DNA of 26,638 bases from Tieghemiomyces parasiticus (taxonomy: Eukaryota; Kickxellomycota; Dimargaritomycetes; Dimargaritales; Dimargaritaceae): NCBI GenBank assembly GCA_027575765.1, contig JANBPT010000667.1, forward strand, positions 1 to 26,638. Reading direction: 5' to 3'. Below, one piece after another: positions 1-8,147 of this stretch (positions are counted from its first letter, which is position 1; each line of letters starts with the position of its first letter). The notes below the pieces were generated by a model that saw nothing but the letters and a program-made list of their open reading frames with translations, was not told the origin of the DNA and did no database searches. A program made the translations under genes and the position numbers.

Positions 1-280
1 CACGCACTCGCGTCTGACACCTGTCTGCGCGCCCTATCACCCTAGCCACTTAAACTATACAACCCGCCCACCAGTAAATACTTATACCGTGTGGCATTCC
101 GTCTGAACGCCCGCGACTGCACCCTTTCCTCACCTCATCTTACTCTTCTATTAGTTTCATAGCTCCAGCATCATCCTTCGTGTACTTTTACAATTTTTTC
201 CATTATTTTCAACTGCCTTTTCGCTCACCTACGTTGCTACGAGCCTCCCCCAGTTATCTATCGGTACTGCAACTCCCACC

Positions 281-853
281 ATGAATGCAAACAACCGTCC
301 TACCAAGGATGCCGACCAGATGGAGCAGCAGGTCCTAGGCTCCTCACCCACGGCCGGCGGCACGCTCATGGCCCCGCGTCAACTTACCGACTGGCTGAAA
401 CGTGAGCACCAGCAGCAAACCGCTACTAGTCTTACCAGTACTTCACTCCCAACCGCGGACGACCAGTTCATGCGTGGGCCCGGTCGTATCGGTGAGGAGC
501 AAATGTCGACCTCCGTCCCCACGTCGTCCATCAGCACCACCAGCAGCAAAACCGTTTTCGCCCTTCCGCGTCGTTGCTCGGTCTCTTTGGCCAATCAGCA
601 GCGTGCCACGGAGGAGTACAACCGCTCCGGTCGTTACACCTCATCGTTTATCAATACGGCTGAGATGCAGACCGTCAACCCACACGGTTCCTTCGCCAAC
701 TACCATAAAACCCCCCCGGTTGGTACCCGTCGCCGTATGAGCGCTCATATCATGCGTGACGGCCGTAACCAAAAGACCGACCCCAAGCCGTCGGCCGAGA
801 ACTGGCTGAACCTCAAGGACAGCGTCAAGTACGCTTTCGGCATTCCCCACTAA
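281..853 (+). CDS. Hypothetical protein, 190 aa, with two PKA-type RRxS motifs
   Basis: I do not recognise this family. It is a single exon beginning at an ATG in a strong context (cccaccATG) and ending in TAA. There is no signal peptide or membrane segment. The first half is rich in Ser, Thr and Gln and looks disordered. The second half is basic and more ordered in composition, ending in a Trp- and aromatic-containing segment (ENWLNLKDSVKYAFGIPH). Two sites match the R-R-x-S consensus of cAMP-dependent kinase, at Ser100 (RRCS) and Ser154 (RRMS). That suggests, but does not prove, a phosphorylated cytosolic or nuclear regulator. The clean long frame, the Kozak context and the lack of a competing frame make it a likely real gene. 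No AATAAA is evident downstream; TA-rich sequence at about 870-895 may serve 3' processing. Confidence 0.7.
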   Translation: MNANNRPTKDADQMEQQVLGSSPTAGGTLMAPRQLTDWLKREHQQQTATSLTSTSLPTADDQFMRGPGRIGEEQMSTSVPTSSISTTSSKTVFALPRRCSVSLANQQRATEEYNRSGRYTSSFINTAEMQTVNPHGSFANYHKTPPVGTRRRMSAHIMRDGRNQKTDPKPSAENWLNLKDSVKYAFGIPH

Positions 854-1431
854 ATTTGTTGCTTTACACTTTTATATATTTATACCTACACCCTTATTTC
901 GTTAAACACACGGCACCTCCCCCTCCCGTACACACGCCTGGGCTTTGGGATGCCTGGATTCATTTTAGGCAGAGTACTTTTGACATATTTGGCTTTATAT
1001 CCAGTCGCTCAGTAAATTCTATTACAGTGCTCGCTTACTCTTGTTGACTCAATGATTGAAAATTGTGAAAGGAAAAAAACAGCACACACAAGCTCTGGTT
1101 TATTAGTGCCTTGGAGAGGAGGAGGTATCAGTGCTTTTGTCTATTCTAGCGCGATGCAGACGACCTAGAAACATAATGGAAATATGCCCCAGACTACAGC
1201 CGGTTAGAAAGTTTAGTGGCAAAACATGGTGAGAGATCCTTTGTCAGCAAAGGGGATGGAATACAGCGTTGCTGGCTGGTAACAATGCTTGGCCAATTTT
1301 TTTTGTTACTCCCCTCATCTCCCCCTTATCACACGACCCGTTATAGGTACTGGTGCTTTAGGTTTCCATTCGCACCCCTGCCAATTTTCGCTGTGGCCGC
1401 ATTCTTACCATTGTACGCATTCCAGCCCAGC
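854..1431. other. Intergenic: 3' flank of 281-853 gene and PPCDC promoter
   Basis: The first part is TA-rich and probably the 3' untranslated region of the upstream gene. A pyrimidine-rich stretch (about 1300-1345) lies before the PPCDC start and could be its transcription initiation region. I see no RNA gene or further reading frame with support. Confidence 0.5.
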
Positions 1432-2759
1432 ATGACGCGGCCAGTCAACCTGCTCATCGGTACCACCGGTAGTGTGGCGGCCATTAAAGTCCCCGAGATC
1501 GTCGAGCGGTTCCAGAGCGCAGGGAATGTAAGGCCTTCTGAGGTTTCAAGTTGCGTATCCGTCCCAAGAGAATCTTGCGCCTCGGCATGTATTGCTGATG
1601 TGTCCTCCTCCCTGCTATACCCCTACCTTTTAGGTACTAATACTCATTTGCACCGGACATTTGCCCCTCGTAGTTCAACGTTCAGGTGGTGGCCACCAGC
1701 AACTCCCTCCATTTCTATAGCCAAGACCAGCTTCCCGGAGTCCCGCTGCACACTGATGAGGGCGAATGGGCTGTAAGTAAAACCACCTACACTTTCTGGC
1801 CCGGTCAAGTTGGCCAAGGTATTCGTCGGAGTCTCGGACATCCGTAGCCTTGGCTGGTTAACTTTCCAGATTTTGTTATGAGTTGAGCGGTGTGTACTGC
1901 GTTCTCCCCAACCAATCGACGATGCTAAACGGTCCGATTGGCTTTGCATATTCGCATGAATTCTCCACATACTAGACTTGGAAAGGTAAAGGCGACCCCG
2001 TCATTCATATCGACTTGCGCAAATGGGCCGACATCCTAGTTGTGGTGCCCCTCGACGCCAACACACTCGCCAAGGTGGCCAACGGGCTATGCGATAACCT
2101 CCTGGTAAGCAGCAACATATCAGAAGGAAGGAAGGAAGGGTGAGGAGAAAGGGGGAGAGGGCGTGGGGGTTCCGAGACATTTCAGTCGATCATTGACTTG
2201 ATGCCCCAACGGTACAGTTCCGCATAAAAGAGTCCGGCGGAGACAGGTGGTGTCTAACGTTTTTTCTCCCTTTTAAACTTATCCGCAATCCGGCCAATTC
2301 CTCCCCTTGGCTTGTTCTACGGACACCACTGCCGGGGTATAGACCTGCGTTCTGCGGGCCTGGGACTTTGCCAAGCCTTGTGTGGTGTGTCCAGCCATGA
2401 ACACCCATATGTGGGACCATCCCTTTACGGGCAAACACCTCGGCGTCCTGGTCGACGAGCTGCACTTCCGTGTGATCCCTCCCATCAGTAAACTCCTGGC
2501 CTGTGGCGACCTCGGTAAGCAGTGTGGGGGCTCTCTATTAGCTGTCCATTGAACTCATTTTCCACCCGCACACCATTATGTCTGACATAGTCCAGTGGAA
2601 AGCGGGTGCTATACTAACCCTTCATGTCCCTACGTTTCTTCCGCCCATCCATTACGTCCAACATTTTTAGGGGTTGGTGCCATGGCCGAACCTGTCGACA
2701 TTGTGGCGAAGGTGACAGAGATCATCCAGGAACTTGATCTGACTGGAGACGCCTTGTGA
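1432..2759 (+). CDS. Phosphopantothenoylcysteine decarboxylase (PPCDC), five exons
   Basis: An FMN enzyme of coenzyme A synthesis: it decarboxylates 4'-phosphopantothenoylcysteine to 4'-phosphopantetheine. Exons 1432-1527, 1674-1772, 1976-2104, 2343-2514 and 2671-2759 join in frame to 194 aa, close to the human and plant enzymes. Visible family marks are the N-terminal flavoprotein start (LLIGTTGSVAAIK), His76 in VIHIDLRKWAD (the catalytic His of the HAL3/PPCDC family), the PAMNTHMW motif (residues 125-132, family PxMNxxMW) and Cys162 in ACGDLGVGAMAEP (substrate-loop Cys). All introns are GT-AG; introns 1 and 4 hold TACTAAT and TACTAAC branch sites. It lacks the acidic tails of budding-yeast Hal3/Vhs3/Cab3. 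An in-frame ATG at 1285 would add 49 hydrophobic residues; 1432 fits the family start. The function is near certain; the splice sites are inferred by homology and frame. Confidence 0.93.
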
Positions 2760-3384
2760 ATCTGGACGGGCCCTCTCTTCAAGGAGCACGAAGGAAACAT
2801 GAATAATATACTCAGGATAAATAAAACAAAATTGTAAATAAACAATAGGATGCTGTGATGTACTACCAACTAACCCCAGCGGACAGGTCGTTAGCGAGCA
2901 AGTCACAGACTTGCTTTCTCGCAAGGCTCAATCGGGATGATAAGGTACCGGCCAAATGGTCCTCAGGGAGTGAGGAACCGAGACTGATGACGTCAAGTTC
3001 AGGTCACATACACAAGAGACCGAGGTTCTATCTCCACCTCTCTTCCAATCCAGTACTATTGCTCGCCGCCCGACCGACCCCCGCCCTTACAGTAACCCTT
3101 ATTCTCTACGATACCCTTCAACTCGTGGACCCTTAGGCGGAATCGAGAACATTGCGACATTGTCAGTTCATTGCTCTTCATTCTTGCACCGCCACACCAG
3201 TCCCCCTCGCATTCCTGACTTCCCAGTCTCACTCATTAGCCCATTAGAATTTTCATTCCGACCCATCCGTTTCACGAGCACCGCTACCTTCCCCCCCCCT
3301 GCCCGCACGCTTGGTAACTAGCTAACGGTGTGATTCGGTAGGCCGCCCTCTAAAGTTACGCGATCTTCACCGTGGCATGCGGTT
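2760..3384. other. Intergenic: PPCDC 3' flank and promoter of MoCF gene
   Basis: Contains the PPCDC poly(A) signal at 2820-2825 and, near the right end, a run of nine C (3291-3299). No reading frame here resembles a protein family. Confidence 0.5.
2820..2825 (+). promoter_or_regulatory. Poly(A) signal AATAAA of PPCDC gene
   Basis: A canonical AATAAA lies 61 nt after the TGA stop of the decarboxylase gene, with A/T-rich sequence after it, as expected for 3' end formation. Confidence 0.6.
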
Positions 3385-3529
3385 ATGTTTGCCCAGCGCC
3401 ACCTTGTTCTTCGCCTTACTTTACCCTTGTTTGGCCCGTCTGTCGCCCGACCCTTTACATCCCTTTGCCGATACCTTTCCCCACGCAGCAGTCCCACCGG
3501 TTGCCACCACTGGACTCCTCTGCTCTTAA
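3377..3529 (+). promoter_or_regulatory. Upstream ORF overlapping the long MoCF start
   Basis: An out-of-frame ATG at 3377 opens a 50-codon frame that ends in TAA at 3527-3529, 11 nt before the ATG at 3541. If the mRNA starts upstream of 3377, ribosomes ending here could reinitiate at 3541 and skip the 3385 start. It is visible only as sequence; its use is inferred. Confidence 0.3.
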
Positions 3530-4696
3530 CCCGCCGCAGTATGGCCCATTCCCCTTCCTCCACCCCCACCACCGTCCCGGCCGAACCGCGGGCTGCCTCG
3601 CCGGCCTCCATCTCCTCGACCGAGAGCAGGGGTGGTGGGCCCTCGGTCGCCGCCTGCATCATCGGCGATGAAATTCTCAACGGAAAAATCCAGGACACCA
3701 ACACCCGCTTCCTGGCTCAGCAGTGCTTCCAACGAGGTCTGACCCTAAATAAGGTCGAAGTCGTTGGCGACGAATTTGCAGATATTGCCGAGAGTATCCG
3801 TCGTCTCTCGGCGCAGTACGACCTGGTCTTGACCACCGGCGGTATAGGTTAGTTGACCACAAGTGGAAAATTGGATTGATTAGCGCCTTCAGCAATCAGC
3901 TGTGGGAGAGCGGATCCGGATCGGACTGTTGACGATCTGGCTTAAATCTCATATATATAGGTATATATTGAGATAATCATCAGCGTCACGCTAACGCCCA
4001 CTCCGCTCCTCTCCCCCTCCGCTATCTTGGATATCAATTTAATTATCATTTTTTTGTCATGTGTCGATTCGTGCCACTTAAGGACCCACCCACGACGACA
4101 TCACTTACGAGGCCATCGGACGGACATTCGGGCAGGAACTGGTGCTCCACCAGCCAACTCTCGACCGGATGGCGCAGGTGACCCCGGAAAAGTTCCGCCA
4201 GCAACGTGACGAGGGGGCCCGCAAGGCCCAGGAGCGAATGGCGTTGTTTCCGGCCGGCGCGAAGGTGTTCTATCCGCGTGAGGACCTTTGGGTGCCTGTA
4301 GCGTCGGTTGCCAACGTGTTTATTTTCCCCGGTATTCCGGAGCTTTTCCAAAAGATGCTGGTGCCCTGGCTTGATCACGAACTCGTTAGGCAGGCTGAAG
4401 ACGGCGGTGGTGGTGTTGGAGATAAAGGTGAAGGCAGCGGAGCCGCCCGATCGGCGCCCCGTCCGTTCATCCGTGTCACTGTGGCTACCCAGCAGCCCGA
4501 GTCCCAAATTGCCACCTGCCTTACCGACCTCCAGGCTCGCATGGGTAACCGGGTCAAGGTTGGTAGCTACCCGCTCTGGCGCAATGAGCGGGCTAAGGTG
4601 GCGGTCACTTTTGTCGGCCGTGACCAGACTCTCCTGGACCGCTGCGCCGCGGAGGTAAAGCAGGCCGTGGACGGATTCGACTGGACCGAAACCTAA
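3385..4696 (+). CDS. MoCF/CinA-type molybdopterin-binding-domain protein (FLAD1 N-domain-like), two exons
   Basis: Exons 3385-3847 and 4083-4696 join in frame to 358 aa. The core carries the MoCF_BD signatures GDEILNGKIQDTN and, across the splice junction, TTGGIGPTHDD. The C-terminal part (SYPLWRNE...AVTFVGRD) matches the extended form found in CinA N-domains and the molybdopterin-binding-like half of eukaryotic FAD synthase (FLAD1). That half has been linked to FAD or nucleotide pyrophosphatase activity; the substrate here is unknown. There is no PAPS-reductase/FAD synthase domain. Two starts are possible. ATG 3385 gives a 52-residue leader rich in Arg and without Asp or Glu, typical of a mitochondrial presequence. 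ATG 3541 (agtATGg, A at -3) gives a 306-aa cytosolic form. The intron (235 bp) runs gttagt to cttaag and holds a CTAAC at about 3990. Family sure; start uncertain. Confidence 0.87.
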
Positions 4697-6974
4697 GTGC
4701 GAACAGGACGCGATGTGATTTTTTCTTTTTTGGTCACGGGGCCCTGAAAGTCACTCAGTGGGGCAGTGCATGTAATAATGCATCTTAAAGTAATAATGAA
4801 TTACGGGGTATACACCGTTTGTGACTCCCAGTGTTTAGAACGAAACTTTATGAAATATTTGGAACCGCGGTAATCTGGCCGCTGCTTCTTTCCCATTCCC
4901 CCTCCAGGAACCCTTCTACCACTACGGTCGGGGCTAGCCATAACAAAATCGCACGGCCAGAGGGGCAGGGCGGTTCCAGGATATTGGTTACGAATTTCCT
5001 AATTGATTTGCTATTTGAGTATCGCATCATAGTGTCACCAGTGTTGAATGCTGCCGATGTCAGTTCCTCGGGTGAAAAGGTCAGCGCATAGTGCGTTAGG
5101 GAAGAGGAAGGCTTGACGACAGTTGGAATTCATGGACCGACGCGGGTACTTCTCGGCTGACGCTGCCCGTCCCTTCCCCTGATAGCCTGCCACACCTGTC
5201 ATCCTTTTACGCCACACTTTCCTCAAGCCACGTTTCGTTTCTCATCAAACACTCCCTGGACCGGGCCTGCCTTCAGGTAGTGTAGACTGCACCTTCCCCC
5301 CTCCTTGTTCCCAGTACGCCCAATCCAGTTGCTATGCGACGGGCCGGAGGCCCGATATCGGATATACCGGACCTCGTTGTAAGCGGGTCGGCTAAATGAC
5401 GAACGAGGCGTTCCGAAACGTATTGTTGGTTGTTTTTTTTAGGCCCTTCGTCTTTTATCCGACTCCGATACCCTTCGGTCCATCCCCCCTCCTTACAGCC
5501 TACAACGTCGGTTTCCTACAGAATGGCGTACCCCGTGGTGGCACGGACACCGCCACTGGGGGGGGGAGGGGTGCGTTCGGGTCAGAGCGTAGCTCCCGGG
5601 CCCACTCAGACTGGTGCCGCTTAGCCTTCGTACTGGACGAGGACCCTGGCGGCGTGTTCTATTATTAGGAAGCCTTACCGCCTGGCCACTAGCAGGCCGG
5701 CTAGGCGACCCTGCACCTGGAGGCCACAGCCGGGCCGTGCACAGATGAAAGGGGGGGGGCGCAAACGACAGCGTGGCTGTAAGGACACAGCCACTCGACC
5801 CCTCCTCCCTTACCTCAAAAATGAGGGCGTGGACCCTTTTTGTTCCCCACTTTCTATTAAATTTTATTTTGCTTCGTGGCCACTATTATCGTGGTGGTTG
5901 GACGGGTGGTAGCCTACGAAACATATTTCCAACTATCCATCGCTGAGGGTTGACCACGGTCTGGTCTTGTGACTCGCAACAGCGAATTTGCTTGTGTCTC
6001 CGAGTGACCCTATCCTGTCAACCAATCAACCTCTCGCGGACCTTGAATTTTTCGACACCACCCCTATTCCTAATCGTCAGCCTGTTTTCCTTCCCTTATC
6101 GCCTTATTCATCAGTCTACTCGACCTATCCGCCCCTCTGTCCCTTACGCCCTCACTGGCCGTGTCGTGGGGTCGTTTAAAACCCGCTAATTTAGACGGGG
6201 TCCATCTATCCTCTCCCTCCCCACCTGGCTGACCATGGCGTATCTGTGTCACCTTCGGACGAATAGTCGGACAGGCTTTCCTCGTTCGTCTCATCCAATT
6301 TTTCCTTCTTTTCCATTACACCTGTTACTCGTAACAAATGGTAGTCGTCCGTTTGACCCTCGTCTCGTTCGACAGCGATGGCGCACTTTAAACTGTGCCT
6401 GAGTAACGTGTTGTGACCTTACCCGCCACTGCGTGTCACCATGCGACCATATCCTTTTCCGTGCCCATCCCTCATCCGCCAGGCAAATGAGAGTTGCCCT
6501 TCCGCCAGGTGGAAGAAAAAAAAACACCTACCCACACGCACACAGAGAGCTGTCCGCCTTGGAGAATGAACGGTCCAACTCACCGACAGTCACAGACGAC
6601 ATTGTGGTATAGGCCGGCTGTGTGCTTCCGCCTAGCCTTCCTGCCGGCGTATATATCTTGGCCGGTATCCGCGCTGCCCTACCAGACTAGTATGTCACCT
6701 TCTATTACGGTTATTATCGTTCTTGCCACTTTTATACATATTTCCAATCTATCCTATTCCATACCGGTTATCACCCACTGGCGTTTTCACATAGCAAATA
6801 CTGCCAACCTTTCACCCGGTTTGCATCGCCCGATCGGCCCCGATTAGTGCAGACTGGTCCTATTCCTCATTGACTGATCACCATTTTTATTTCTTATCGC
6901 AACGGTATTATTTTTATATACCGTTCTAGCCATCCTTTCTCTCTCGCATAGCTGCAATCTTAAAGTTCTTCACC
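4697..6974. other. 2.3-kb intergenic region without a supportable gene
   Basis: Holds the 3' flank of the MoCF gene and, at its right end, the promoter of the secreted-protein gene at 6975. Reading frames of 60-117 codons occur on both strands but several start at TTG or GTG, and none has a domain or convincing composition. Two runs of nine G lie at 5558-5566 and 5751-5759, and a perfect 10-bp palindrome (CCGATATCGG) at 5352-5361. I found no tRNA, rRNA or transposon signature by eye. Confidence 0.5.
6901..6925. repeat. 8-bp perfect inverted repeat spanning TATA-like element
   Basis: AACGGTAT (6901-6908) and ATACCGTT (6918-6925) are perfect reverse complements separated by TATTTTTAT. The right arm overlaps a TATATA (6915-6920) 55 nt before the start codon of the gene at 6975. 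It may be a dyad operator or a core-promoter element. Confidence 0.45.
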
Positions 6975-8048
6975 ATGCGCCCCACGGTCCAGCTCTCCCT
7001 ACTCACACTGGTCGCCTTGTTGGGGACTCCGGCTGTGACAGCTGACAGGTCTGCCGACAACGAAAAGCTTGCCAATATCGGAAATGTCGTTGCTGGAAGT
7101 CTCCTGACGGTCGGTGGCCTTGCCGGGATAAAACAGGCAGCTGACGACGCCCACAAGGCGACTCTCCAGGCTGGCGAGATGGAGCGGGTCAAGAAGCGCC
7201 AGAAGGAAGACGATGAGGAATATGAGACGCTGCAGGACTTGAAACGGGCCCGTAAGGCGGCCGGCTTACCTGTCTCGCCCGGAAGTAGCGGTAGCAGCAG
7301 CCCGATCCCGCGCTACGCCGACTCACCCGTTGGCTATTCATATCCGTCCAATAATTACTCTGGCCTGCGCAACCCGGCTAACCGAGAAGCCACCTTTGCC
7401 GCCGCCGATGCAGAAGTTCTGAGGGAGAAACTAAAGCGCAAGCGGCGCCAGCGGGCTCAGGACGACGAGCTGGAAAAGGCCGAGGATGCCGAACGGTCGG
7501 CCAAGAAGCTCAAGATGATTAGCTTGGCCACCGCCGGCGCGGGTCTCGCCGGTACATTCTTCGGTGCGCGGCGCGCCTACAATGGCATTGGGGGACTTGT
7601 CAAAGGCGACGAAGATAGCGATGATGACGACGACAATGACAAGAAGGGTAAGGATAAGGACAAGGGAAAGGAGGATGATAGTGACGTTGTTGTGCCTGGA
7701 AAGTCCAGCGGTGGCAAGGCGGTCTCGGCTGCTGCTCCGGCTCAGGCCCCAGCCGATTTGACCGCTGCGACGCCGGCGACCGCTCAGGCAGTAGCCCCTG
7801 CCCAGCCTCCAGCAGTCGTGCAGGCGCCTGCTTCCGCCCAATCCTTGACTACTGTTCAGGCTGCTGCACCCGCTCCAGTCCCGGTGACTTCTCAGGGTGC
7901 AGTCGCTGCCCAGCCTACCGTTTCCGTCCAAGCCCCAGCTCCCGCCCTAACCTCCGCGGCTACTCCGACCGTCACATCCGACCTGCCCAAGACTAACCCC
8001 GCTACTGGTAAAAAATTAGAGGTGAAGGTGACGGTGAACCAGCGCTGA
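6975..8048 (+). CDS. Predicted secreted protein, 357 aa, charged coils and Ala/Pro/Gln tail
   Basis: No family recognised. A single exon from caccATG. Residues 1-23 form a clear signal peptide (hydrophobic core LSLLTLVALL, AxA-type end before DRSA). Then follow a Gly/Ala-rich hydrophobic stretch (about 32-55), a charged helix likely to coil (57-96), a Ser/Pro/Tyr linker (100-135), a very basic helix with KRKRRQR (154-160), a second Gly/Ala-rich hydrophobic stretch (182-209), an acidic Asp/Lys run (212-237) and a low-complexity Ala/Pro/Gln/Val tail to about 340. Mature cysteines are absent. The two hydrophobic stretches might insert in membranes, so a membrane or vacuolar protein is an alternative to secretion. 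Several dibasic sites could be cut by a Kex2-type protease; the basic run also looks like a nuclear localisation signal. A TATA-like element and AATAAA (8142-8147) flank it. Confidence 0.8.
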   Translation: MRPTVQLSLLTLVALLGTPAVTADRSADNEKLANIGNVVAGSLLTVGGLAGIKQAADDAHKATLQAGEMERVKKRQKEDDEEYETLQDLKRARKAAGLPVSPGSSGSSSPIPRYADSPVGYSYPSNNYSGLRNPANREATFAAADAEVLREKLKRKRRQRAQDDELEKAEDAERSAKKLKMISLATAGAGLAGTFFGARRAYNGIGGLVKGDEDSDDDDDNDKKGKDKDKGKEDDSDVVVPGKSSGGKAVSAAAPAQAPADLTAATPATAQAVAPAQPPAVVQAPASAQSLTTVQAAAPAPVPVTSQGAVAAQPTVSVQAPAPALTSAATPTVTSDLPKTNPATGKKLEVKVTVNQR

Positions 8049-8141
8049 TTATCTTGTAAATTTTCCCCCTCCCCCTCCCTCTTAGGCATACTCGTGGCAA
8101 CCGGGAGGTTGTTTAGTTACTGCCATGCGAGTGTCCATCAA

Positions 8142-8147
8142 AATAAA
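8142..8147 (+). promoter_or_regulatory. Poly(A) signal AATAAA of gene 6975-8048
   Basis: A canonical AATAAA 94 nt after the TGA stop, in a position typical of a fungal 3' untranslated region. Confidence 0.55.

Noticed and set aside
1285..1431. In-frame upstream ATG adding 49 residues to PPCDC
   Set aside because: The extension is hydrophobic and pyrimidine-coded, unlike any PPCDC N-terminus; the family start fits ATG 1432. It is not excluded.
2122..2139. GAAG microsatellite in PPCDC intron 3
   Set aside because: About four copies only; ordinary intronic simple sequence.
2833..2840. TGTAAATA, a Pumilio-type element after PPCDC
   Set aside because: It lies just past the AATAAA and may be beyond the cleavage site; an 8-mer alone is weak.
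5396..6847. Several plus-strand frames (5396-5668, 5950-6189, 5988-6179, 6494-6847)
   Set aside because: At least two start with TTG, composition is pyrimidine-driven, and there are no domains or clear splice links between them.
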